This document shows positions 22,901 through 29,564 of a DNA stretch of 64,000 nucleotides, piece after piece. The DNA is from Bryobacterales bacterium. GTDB taxonomy: Bacteria > Acidobacteriota > Terriglobia > Bryobacterales > Bryobacteraceae. The first letter of the stretch is position 1. The number at the start of each line of letters is the position of its first letter. Where the stretch lies: NCBI GenBank assembly GCA_016713735.1, contig JADJOP010000015.1, positions 124,001 through 188,000 on the forward strand, in the 5' to 3' direction. The position numbers and the translations under genes were made by a program. The notes below the pieces were generated by a model, which was not told where the DNA came from, searched no databases, and worked only from the letters and a program-made list of their open reading frames with translations.

Positions 22901-23971
22901 GGCTTCGCCTGGATCGTCGCCGGCTTCTACCGCTTCGGCTACAACACGCTTCCCGAATCGCGCCGCTATGCGATGGAGTTTGAGCTGTTCGCGATCCTCT
23001 TCGCCATGGAGACCCTCCGCCGGGCCCTGCAACATCGCTGGCTCATCACGCAACTGGCGGGGGCGGCCCTCTTCATCGCCTTCGTGCTGCTCGGCGCCAA
23101 CCAGGTGCGGCTCTACGCCCTCACCGCCTACCCGGCGCTTCATCCCATCCCGGCGCGCCAAACGGCCGAGGTGCGCACCGTCGATGCGTTGATGAATCTG
23201 CGCCCGCGCGGGCGTGTCGCCGTTTCCGGAGGCACACGCTACCGGTTGAACGCTCTGGCCCCGATCCCGCAGATGGGCGGCACGTTTGAATCGGGCCTCG
23301 CCGACCGCCGTCCCGTCGATTTCCTCTACCGCGCCCGCACATCAGCCCGCAGCAAGCCCGGCGCGGAAGGCCGCGACTCCGCTCTTCTGCTCGCCGCCCT
23401 GGGAGTCGAATATGTCGCTGTGCATACGCCCGATTCCTCGGAGTATTTCCGCGATACGCGGCTTCCGGAGAAGTTCGAAGGCCTCCTCCCGCGCGTGCAT
23501 GATGATCGCGGCGACCGCATCTACCGCCTGCCCTACTCTGGCCTCGCGCACCTCATCAGCCCCTCCGACGTGGTGAACGAACCGCCGCTCAACGCCGGCA
23601 CGCGCGCCCTCAGCCGCTACCTCGCCGCCATCCACGATCCCCGCCGGCCGGCCGTGCATGCCTACGCGCCATCGCGGTCGCGCATCGAAGTGCGCGCCGC
23701 GGTTCCACCGGACAAGCTCCTTTCGGTGCAGATGAACTACCATCCCGGCTGGCGGGTGACGCAAGATGGCAAGCCCGTTCCCACCAGCGCCGATCAACTC
23801 GGCTTCCTGCTCGCCCGTCTTGAGCCCGCCGCCCACTCACACGTCGTTCTGCAATTTCAAGCCACACGCGAGACGCGCCTCTTCGGCTGGCTCTCCCTTC
23901 TGGCCTGGACCATATCCCTCAGCCTGTGTGTCCGCGCCCTGTGGCGCGCACGCCGTCCCCAAGGGGTTTGA
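19922..23971 (+). CDS. Giant GT-C-like membrane protein made of two tandem homologous halves
   Basis: A 1349-residue polytopic membrane protein that resembles GT-C glycosyltransferases or 6-pyruvoyl-tetrahydropterin-synthase-related membrane proteins; the exact family is not certain. Two halves of about 675 residues repeat the same plan: an acidic first loop (WGTIESTFISDAH / YRDSIEMGY), a Pro/Tyr-rich loop, a WGEGPH or YGEGPH motif followed by an ALLP helix (about residues 165 and 840), many helices, a soluble region, then VQxN(F/Y)xPxWR and LGFLL, and a closing helix. The boundary is near residue 690. With the upstream polyprenyl-sugar synthase and methyltransferase it probably glycosylates a lipid or surface product. 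No frameshift occurs across 4 kb. Confidence 0.8.
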   Translation: MPLSDLRRRLAPALDLILLALLAAVFIWPIFQLGFLDSWGTIESTFISDAHFLAGNLPHPNWQPNWYCGTRWDYIYPPGLRYGVALLHEWTGRSFAHSYHLFVALFYCVAIGGVYFFVFVCTRSRPAAAAAAMASLLISPGYLILPEFWDDVQPHYWLPNRLNALMRWGEGPHMSAWALLPWALGAAWFGLRRGRSGWLAVSAILCAAAVSINFYGATALALMFPFLAWAVFLAEKDWWVWLRGAAIALLAYGLTAFWLSPSYLDITTRNLRWVSQPGHLWSAILAVVLIALYALLTWRRANGQPQRAWFVFVAGFAMLFTLNVAGQNHFDFRVAGEPQRLAPELDLALILLGVEFLRWLAARRFGPMHARLGQWLPRTLAVLLFVAALVPAKGYIRRAWDYFPEDRTPQNRIEYRMTEWIAAHLPGERILATGSLRFWFNTWHHIPQLGGGSEQGMLNDLVIEPYYQATYGEDPEMTKVWMQAFGVGAIAVHEKSSTEVYHDYVRTDLFAKHMDTLYASGQGDFVYRIPRRFPERARIVRKSQLEAVPTIARPVNVDHLRAYTTAIEQGPDRRPEVTREAPDRIRVRARFEEGEALVVQENFDPYWRAYSGAGASLPVRRDPLGFLLIDAPAGDGDILLTFTLPRENAIGRLVTALTALILLYLLLASRGGGPLAPGWRTRTVMLTGLAAVAVVSFGFNLILFFPGESVYRDSIEMGYASIARTIAANPHPWSWDPLHYNGLPTQFLYLPLLPYAAAAATRLLPAIEFPYLWRLLVAVATCCAPLAVWWLVRLFTRSTLWATLSALAWTLWSPGYALFEQLDGDRGLAQLPWRLQVLVKYGEGPHNVGLALLPLAIIAAWFAATRPGFWRIFLAAVAMMAVTLSNWIAAVALAWCMLALLLAGLGTHAWTNFRVTRVLAAAVLAYLLAAFWLTPTFVSTMAFNWPKDAYEYKFQNSQVWMMLGLPVGALLIRLLFLRARQSFFWCYLTLCAFGFAWIVAGFYRFGYNTLPESRRYAMEFELFAILFAMETLRRALQHRWLITQLAGAALFIAFVLLGANQVRLYALTAYPALHPIPARQTAEVRTVDALMNLRPRGRVAVSGGTRYRLNALAPIPQMGGTFESGLADRRPVDFLYRARTSARSKPGAEGRDSALLLAALGVEYVAVHTPDSSEYFRDTRLPEKFEGLLPRVHDDRGDRIYRLPYSGLAHLISPSDVVNEPPLNAGTRALSRYLAAIHDPRRPAVHAYAPSRSRIEVRAAVPPDKLLSVQMNYHPGWRVTQDGKPVPTSADQLGFLLARLEPAAHSHVVLQFQATRETRLFGWLSLLAWTISLSLCVRALWRARRPQGV

Positions 23972-23973
23972 CC

Positions 23974-24843
23974 ATGTTGGCGCGCACTCTGGCTCTTCTC
24001 AAACGCGCCGCCTGGATGACCTACGAGGAGAACTGCCTCTCCATCTCCAAGGGCGCCGCCTATTCCGGCCTGCTCGCCTTCTTCCCCGTTCTGACAACAC
24101 TGGCCACCCTCCTGGTGCAGGCCCAGGCCGACGCCGTGCTCCCCGTGCTCTCCTGGTTTCTCGAACACATCGTTCCGCCGGGCGCCGAAGAGCTGGTGCT
24201 GAAGCGCTTCGCCGTGGAAGGCCAGCGCCCGCTGTCGGTCCTCATCGGGGCCACGCTCATCAGTCTCTACGCCGCCTCGGGACTCATGCTCAGTCTCATG
24301 GAGGGCTTCAACGCCGTCTATCACGTGCCCGTCGGCCGGCCCTGGTACAAGCAGCGCGGCTACGCTGCCCTGCTCGTGCTCACCTCGGCGCTGCCCGCCG
24401 TCGGCGCCTCGGCGCTCATCCTCTTTGGCGACCGCAGCGAACGCTGGGTGCTGAGACTGCTTCAGGATGACGCCATGCTCAGCCAGGCCACTTCCGGACT
24501 CCTGTTCGCCGGCAAGGCGCTCCGCCTTGTCGTCGCCTTCCTCGCCGTAACGCTGGTCACCATGCTGCTCTACCGCATCGGACCGCGCCGCAGGCAATCG
24601 TGGGCCGCCGTGTGGCGCGGCTCCGTGGTCGCCACCGTGCTCTGGTTCCTGCTCACGCTGGCCTTTGGCTGGTACGTGCGCAATCTCTCCAACTACAACG
24701 TCATGTACGGCAGCGTGGCCACCGTCATCGCGCTCATCGTGTGGATGTACATGCTCAGCGTCGTGGCCCTCTACGGCTGCGCCTACAATGCCGTCCACGA
24801 GCAGGCCAACGCTCCGCCGCCTACTCCCCCAGCCAGCGCTTGA
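23974..24843 (+). CDS. YihY/virulence factor BrkB family membrane protein
   Basis: A 289-residue inner-membrane protein with about six helices. Family hallmarks are the amphipathic N-terminus with SISKGAAYSGLLAFFPVL, GLMLSLMEGFNAVYHVP, a central RIGPRRRQSWAAVWRGSVVATVLW and the closing NVMYGSVATVIALIVWMYML. Function in bacteria is unresolved despite the former RNase BN label. It starts 2 bases after the giant membrane protein stop and closes that operon. Its Pro-rich last residues overlap the convergent LytTR regulator gene by 23 bases. Confidence 0.92.
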   Translation: MLARTLALLKRAAWMTYEENCLSISKGAAYSGLLAFFPVLTTLATLLVQAQADAVLPVLSWFLEHIVPPGAEELVLKRFAVEGQRPLSVLIGATLISLYAASGLMLSLMEGFNAVYHVPVGRPWYKQRGYAALLVLTSALPAVGASALILFGDRSERWVLRLLQDDAMLSQATSGLLFAGKALRLVVAFLAVTLVTMLLYRIGPRRRQSWAAVWRGSVVATVLWFLLTLAFGWYVRNLSNYNVMYGSVATVIALIVWMYMLSVVALYGCAYNAVHEQANAPPPTPPASA

Positions 24844-25570
24844 AGGCCGCCGCGCGCTCCTGGCTGACGATCACTTCGGCGCTCGTTGCCGGCCGCAGCT
24901 CCACCAGCAGCTTGCCCTTGCCGTGCGGCGCGCACCGCGCCACGGCTTCAATCGACACCAGGTAGTTGCGGTTCAGCCGGAAGAAACGCCCCGGCTCCAG
25001 TTCCCCCTCGATCTCGGTGAGCGCCTTGTCCAGCATGAACCGCTTTGCCTCGCGCGTAACCAGGAACACCAGTTTGTGTTCACTGAACAGATACGCGACA
25101 TCGCCCGTCCGCACGCTGAGAAACTCGTTGCCCTTGCGCACGAGGAAACGCTCGCGCGCGCCGGCGGGCCGCCGCAGGGCCTGCGCCAGCGCGGCATGGT
25201 CGGCGAGAAAGTGCCCCTGCAGGCGCGCGTACTTCTCCAGCGCCGCCGCCACCGCCTCCTGCTTGATCGGCTTCAGCAGGTAGTCGATCCCATTCGTCTG
25301 GAAGGCCTCCAGAACATAATCGTCATAGGCCGTGGTGAACACCACGGGACACTCCACGCGCGCCTGCCGCAGCAGGTCAAACGACGTCCCGTCGCCCAGT
25401 TGAATGTCGGCGAACAGCAGGTCAGGCTGCCTGTGGCGGCGAAACCAGTCCAGCGCCCCGGCCACGCTTTCCAACTCCGCCGCGATCTCCACGCCCGGAT
25501 CGCACGCCGCGATGCACTCGGCCAGCCGCCGCCGCGCCAGCGGTTCGTCCTCCAGAATCACGATTCTCAC
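24821..25570 (-). CDS. LytTR-type response regulator
   Basis: A 249-residue regulator of the AlgR/LytR class. The receiver domain has acidic pocket EDE near residues 7-9, phospho-acceptor Asp55 (LFADIQL), switch Thr (VFTTAYD) and Lys (YLLKPI). The C-terminal LytTR DNA-binding domain has FLVRKGNEFLSVRTGDVAYLFSEHK, RFFRLNRNYLVSIEAV and a closing VSQERAAAFKRWLG. It is encoded directly behind its histidine kinase with a 4-base overlap (ATGA). Target promoters are not evident here. Confidence 0.93.
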   Translation of the reverse strand: MRIVILEDEPLARRRLAECIAACDPGVEIAAELESVAGALDWFRRHRQPDLLFADIQLGDGTSFDLLRQARVECPVVFTTAYDDYVLEAFQTNGIDYLLKPIKQEAVAAALEKYARLQGHFLADHAALAQALRRPAGARERFLVRKGNEFLSVRTGDVAYLFSEHKLVFLVTREAKRFMLDKALTEIEGELEPGRFFRLNRNYLVSIEAVARCAPHGKGKLLVELRPATSAEVIVSQERAAAFKRWLGE

Positions 25571-26679
25571 GCCAGCCGCTCCACTGGCAGCGTGACGCGA
25601 AACTCGCCGCCTGCCTCACTCACCTCGATGCCGCGCCCGAGAATCAGGCGGCAGCGTTCATCGAGATTGCGCAGCCCGATGCGCCCCGACTCCCGCACGC
25701 CCGTGCGCGGACGCTGCTCGTTGCTCATCGTCAGGCCGGCGCCGTTCCGCTCCAGCCGGATGCGCAGCGGCCGTTCGCGCGACAGCTCGTTATGCTTCAC
25801 CGCGTTCTCGGCGAGAATCTGCAGCGAGATCGGCGGCGCCAGCAGCCCCTCCAACTCTCCATCGCTCGGAAGCTCCCACTCCACCGCTTCGCCGAAGCGC
25901 AGCCGCAGCAACTCGCAGTAGCGTGTCAGAAATCCCAGTTCCTCTTCGGCCATCACCAGGTCGCGCCCCTTGTGATGCAGGATGTAGCGGTAGACCTCGG
26001 CCAGGTTCTCATTGAACCGCCGCGCCTGCCCCGCATCGTGTTCGATCAACCACGACAGCGTGTTCAGCGAATTGAACAGGAAGTGCGGGTCCACCTGCGC
26101 CTTCAGCGCTTCCAGCTCTGCCTCGGCCCGCGCGCGCTCCACCTGCTCGACGCGCACCAGGTCCGACTCGCGCTGCTGGATCAGGTACACCGTCTCGTAG
26201 ACGTGCGTGATGAACAGCACGCAGATCACGCTCATCAGCGTCGAGGCGCGAATCGCGCTCCAGTCCGCCTCCATCCCCAAACCGCGAAACCACAGCCACA
26301 GCATCGCCACCGAAAGCGGCGCCGTGTAGAACACATTCGCCAGCACGAGCAGCACGATCTTCCGCACCGGATGCCGAAACCAGTCCAACCGCCGCCGCTG
26401 CACCAGCAGCATCCAGCGGTTGCCGTGCCAGATGAGAAACGACAGCGCCGTGAACCACAGGTAGCCCAGCCAGTAAAGCCCGTCGCGCGGCCCGAGCGCC
26501 CCGAACAGCCCGGTGAACAGCGGGATCACAACGCCGAAGGCCGGGATCATGATGAGCCGGATGCGCAGGTCGCGCAGGGCGAACTCCGGCCTCGGTTCCA
26601 GCCTCGGCTCCAGCCGCGCCGTTTCCGGCTTCGGCAGCCCCATTTCCGGGTTCAGCGCCTCAACTCTTGCTTCGCTCAC
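25567..26679 (-). CDS. LytS-type sensor histidine kinase (His_kinase / HATPase)
   Basis: The kinase has an N-terminal block of four predicted helices (LIMIPAFGVVIPLFTGLFGAL, LWFTALSFLIWH, IVLLVLANVFYTAPLSVAML, ASTLMSVICVLFITHVY), a charged coil, then the PF06580-type domain with phospho-His in LKAQVDPHFLFNSLNTLSWLI. The ATPase follows (N-box ILAENAVKHN, G-box IGLRNLDERC). The start is uncertain: GTG 26679 (370 residues) is chosen because it clears the divergent DUF1761 gene at 26705; ATG 26643 is an alternative. An open frame runs up to 26775 but would overlap that gene. It pairs with the downstream LytTR regulator. Confidence 0.88.
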   Translation of the reverse strand: MSEARVEALNPEMGLPKPETARLEPRLEPRPEFALRDLRIRLIMIPAFGVVIPLFTGLFGALGPRDGLYWLGYLWFTALSFLIWHGNRWMLLVQRRRLDWFRHPVRKIVLLVLANVFYTAPLSVAMLWLWFRGLGMEADWSAIRASTLMSVICVLFITHVYETVYLIQQRESDLVRVEQVERARAEAELEALKAQVDPHFLFNSLNTLSWLIEHDAGQARRFNENLAEVYRYILHHKGRDLVMAEEELGFLTRYCELLRLRFGEAVEWELPSDGELEGLLAPPISLQILAENAVKHNELSRERPLRIRLERNGAGLTMSNEQRPRTGVRESGRIGLRNLDERCRLILGRGIEVSEAGGEFRVTLPVERLA

Positions 26680-26704
26680 GGTATGGCCGTATCGTACCGG
26701 ATCT

Positions 26705-27109
26705 ATGGATCCTTCGAAACTGAACTGGCTCGCCGTGGGCGCGGCGGCCCTATCAACATTCCTTCTCGGCGGCATCTGGTATTCGCCCGCCCTCTTCGGC
26801 CGCGCCTGGCAGCGGGAAACCGGATTGAGCGATGCTCAACTGCAACAGCGCTCGCTCGCCGTCGTCTTCGGCGCGTCGTTCCTGCTCGCCCTGATCATGG
26901 CCTTCAACCTCGCCGCCTTCCTGCAGGGCCCGCCCGACCTGGCCTGGGGTATGGCCGCCGGCGCGCTCGCCGGCATCGGCTGGGTCGCCATGGCCATGGG
27001 CGTCACCTACCTGTTTGAAGCGCGCTCGATGAAGCTTTTCCTGATCAACGCCGGCTATCACGCCGTGTCGTTCGTCATCATGGGCGCGATTCTCGGCGTG
27101 TGGAAGTAG
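26705..27109 (+). CDS. DUF1761 small membrane protein
   Basis: A 134-residue protein with four hydrophobic segments that fits the DUF1761 family. Segment 1 contains GGIWYSPALFG, a signature of the family; the others include FGASFLLALIMAFNLAAFL, GWVAMAMGVTYLFE and YHAVSFVIMGAILGVW. Function is unknown. It is divergent from the LytS-type kinase with only about 25 bases between, so their promoters must overlap each other or the coding sequences. Confidence 0.85.
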   Translation: MDPSKLNWLAVGAAALSTFLLGGIWYSPALFGRAWQRETGLSDAQLQQRSLAVVFGASFLLALIMAFNLAAFLQGPPDLAWGMAAGALAGIGWVAMAMGVTYLFEARSMKLFLINAGYHAVSFVIMGAILGVWK

Positions 27110-27146
27110 CGCGCCGCCGCGACTCACGCCGTGGCACGCCGCGCGC

Positions 27147-28742
27147 TTACTTCGCCTCGTCGCGCAGGGCGAAGGTGAACATCGAGTGGCCATTGGCCAC
27201 GGTGACATACTGCTTGCCGTCCACCGCGTAAGTGATCGGTGAGGAGGCCCCTTGCCCGCCCAGATACACACGCCACAGCAAGCCGCCCGTGGTCGCATCG
27301 AGCGCGAAGAAGTGTCCCTCGCGATTGCCGCTGAACAAAACATTCGCAGCCGTGGTGAGCAGCCCGCTTTCGCTCACCTCGGCCATCTTGAACTCCCACA
27401 GCTTTTCCCCGGTGTCCCACTTCAGCGCGCGAATAGCCCCATAGCCCGAAGCCGGATTGCGCCGGTTCAGCCGGTCGCGACGCGTCGGCGCCACGTCTGA
27501 CTTCACGCCGCCGGCCACATACCATTTGCCCTGCTCGTAGGGCTGGTCCCAGGAGAAATAGCGGCTCGAATAGTCGTCCCACACGCTGAGGTAAAAATGT
27601 TTCGTCACCGGGCTGTAGGAGGGCGCAAACCAGTTGGTGCCGCCCTGCACGCCGGGGAAGGTAAGCGCGCCTTGCGTGCTCGGCCCGCGGCCCGGAATCT
27701 TCACCGGACGGCCCTTGGCATCGAGCCGCTCGGCCCAGGTCTGTTTCACAAACGGCACGCCGTGCAGGAACTCGCCCGTGGCGCGGTCGAGCACGTAGTA
27801 GAAGCCGTTGCGGTTGGCCCACAACATCAGCTTGCGCGGCGTCCCTTTCCAGACGTCGTCCACCAGCACCGGCGTCTGCACGGCGTCCCAATCCCACTCA
27901 TCATGCGGTGTGAACTGGAAGTGCCATTTCAGCTTGCCCGTCGTCGCATCGAGCGCCACCACGCAATCGGAATAAAGGTTATCGCCCGGACGCAGGCCAG
28001 GGTTCCAGTCCGGTCCCGGATTGCCGATGCCCCAGTAGGTGAGGTTGAGCGCCGGGTCGTAGGAGCCCGTGAGCCAGATGCTCGCCCCGCCATGCTTCCA
28101 GGAGTCGCCGCCCCAGGTCTCGTTGCCCGGCTCGCCCGGCTCGGGGATGGTCTTGAAGCGCCACGCCTCCTTGCCCGTCTTGGCGTCGTAGGCGGCGATG
28201 AAGCCGCGGATGCCCAGTTCGCCGCCCGCCGTGCCGATGATGACGAGGTTCTTCACCACCAGCGGCGCATGCGTGAGCGCGTAGCCCTTGCGGTAATCGC
28301 CGACCTCGGTCTCCCACATCTTCTTGCCCGTGGTGGCGTTCACCGCGATCAGCTTCATGTCGAGCGTGCCCATGTAGAGCACACCGTCAGCCAGCGCCAC
28401 GCCGCGATTCACCTTGCCGCAGCAGGGATAGGTCACCTCCGGCAGACGGTGCTCATACACCCAATACTCGCGCCCGGTGGCCGCATCGAGCGCCACAATC
28501 GTGTTCGGCGCCTCGGTGAGGTAGAGGATGCCGTTGGCCACGAGCGGCGTCGTCTCGAACTTCTCCAGCGACTGCGCCTGCCACACCCACCGCAGCTCCA
28601 GGTTCTTCGCATTCGCCGGCGTAATCTGCGCGAGCGTCGAATGGTGCCAGCTCGCGTAGGAGCCGTGATACGTCGGCCACTCCGCGCCTGACTGCGCCCA
28701 CGCCGCCCCGCACAGGGCCACTGCCATCCCAATCGCTCTCAC
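27147..28742 (-). CDS. PQQ-dependent alcohol dehydrogenase, predicted lanthanide type
   Basis: A 531-residue periplasmic quinoprotein of the eight-bladed methanol/ethanol dehydrogenase family. GTG at 28742 overlaps the upstream cytochrome stop (GTGA) and opens a signal peptide ending ALCGAAWAQ. YPCCGKVNRG corresponds to the vicinal Cys pair and following motif of methanol dehydrogenases. The active-site segment is PHDEWDWDAVQ: the first Asp of WDWD aligns with the catalytic base, and the Asp two residues later is the extra ligand marking lanthanide-using XoxF/ExaF enzymes (Ala or Ser there in calcium enzymes). ALDATTG propeller motifs recur. Electrons probably pass to the adjacent dihaem cytochrome. 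No PQQ synthesis genes lie in the window. Confidence 0.88.
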   Translation of the reverse strand: MRAIGMAVALCGAAWAQSGAEWPTYHGSYASWHHSTLAQITPANAKNLELRWVWQAQSLEKFETTPLVANGILYLTEAPNTIVALDAATGREYWVYEHRLPEVTYPCCGKVNRGVALADGVLYMGTLDMKLIAVNATTGKKMWETEVGDYRKGYALTHAPLVVKNLVIIGTAGGELGIRGFIAAYDAKTGKEAWRFKTIPEPGEPGNETWGGDSWKHGGASIWLTGSYDPALNLTYWGIGNPGPDWNPGLRPGDNLYSDCVVALDATTGKLKWHFQFTPHDEWDWDAVQTPVLVDDVWKGTPRKLMLWANRNGFYYVLDRATGEFLHGVPFVKQTWAERLDAKGRPVKIPGRGPSTQGALTFPGVQGGTNWFAPSYSPVTKHFYLSVWDDYSSRYFSWDQPYEQGKWYVAGGVKSDVAPTRRDRLNRRNPASGYGAIRALKWDTGEKLWEFKMAEVSESGLLTTAANVLFSGNREGHFFALDATTGGLLWRVYLGGQGASSPITYAVDGKQYVTVANGHSMFTFALRDEAK

Positions 28743-29512
28743 GGCCTGCCCTCCCGCAAACTCTCCAGATACGCCAGCATGTCGTCCAGATCCTTGCCCG
28801 CCAGCTTGCCTTGAAACGACGGCATCGGCGACTTCGCTTCGAGCGCCGACTGTGCCAACTCCCGCTTGTCGATTGTGCGCAGCCGTCCGCCCTTTTCCAT
28901 CACTTGAATCGAGAAGGTGTCCTCGTTCAGCCGCCGCCCTTCCACCACCGTGCCGTTGCGCAGCGTGCCCTTCCAACTCCAATACTCGGTGGCCACCTCC
29001 GCGCCCGGTTCGAGCAACGCCTGACGCAGCTCCGGCCGCGACATCCGCGCCGCCGCCAGCGCCAGGTCAGGCGCGCCTCCGGCATGGCACTGTGCGCATT
29101 GCAGCGCCGCCGCCAGTTCCGCCCCGCGCCGCGCATTGCCCCCGCTCGCTCCCTGCGCCACCTGCAGCGAGGCGAGGTGCGTAATCACCTGCCACACCTT
29201 TGCGCCGTTCAGCGAGAACCCCGGCATCGTCGTCCCGGCAATGCCCTTGTTGATGACACGGAACATCGCCTCTTCCGACACGGCGTGTTTGAACTGCCCG
29301 CGCGTCAGGTCAGGGCCTCCGCCGCCGCCCTTGCCGTCGGCGCCGTGGCAGCTGGCGCACTGCGACTTATACACGATCGCACCCTCGGCGCGGTCCCGCG
29401 GCGTTTGAAACGGATTGCTCAGCTTGAAGGTGCTGTGCTGGCACCAGACAGCCGCCGCAGCGGCGAGTAGACAAAAAAGACCTCTCAACACAATGGGCGC
29501 AGTATACAGCAT
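28739..29512 (-). CDS. Dihaem cytochrome c, partner of the PQQ dehydrogenase
   Basis: A 257-residue exported c-type cytochrome; ATG 29512 gives a signal peptide (VLRGLFCLLAAAAAVWC). Haem site 1 is CASCH with a distal Met candidate in TTMPGF. Haem site 2 is CAQCH with a Met candidate in SPMPSF near the C-terminus. Between site 2 and that Met lies a small beta domain (NGTVVEGRRLNEDTFSIQV, LRTIDKREL) typical of PQQ-associated cytochromes in Acidobacteria and Planctomycetes. It is the first gene of a two-gene operon with the dehydrogenase (4-base overlap) and probably its electron acceptor. Confidence 0.9.
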   Translation of the reverse strand: MLYTAPIVLRGLFCLLAAAAAVWCQHSTFKLSNPFQTPRDRAEGAIVYKSQCASCHGADGKGGGGGPDLTRGQFKHAVSEEAMFRVINKGIAGTTMPGFSLNGAKVWQVITHLASLQVAQGASGGNARRGAELAAALQCAQCHAGGAPDLALAAARMSRPELRQALLEPGAEVATEYWSWKGTLRNGTVVEGRRLNEDTFSIQVMEKGGRLRTIDKRELAQSALEAKSPMPSFQGKLAGKDLDDMLAYLESLREGRP

Positions 29513-29564
29513 GCCGGGCGGCATGGCTGCGCCCGGCCCCGTCGCGGATTCGTACACTGAAGGA

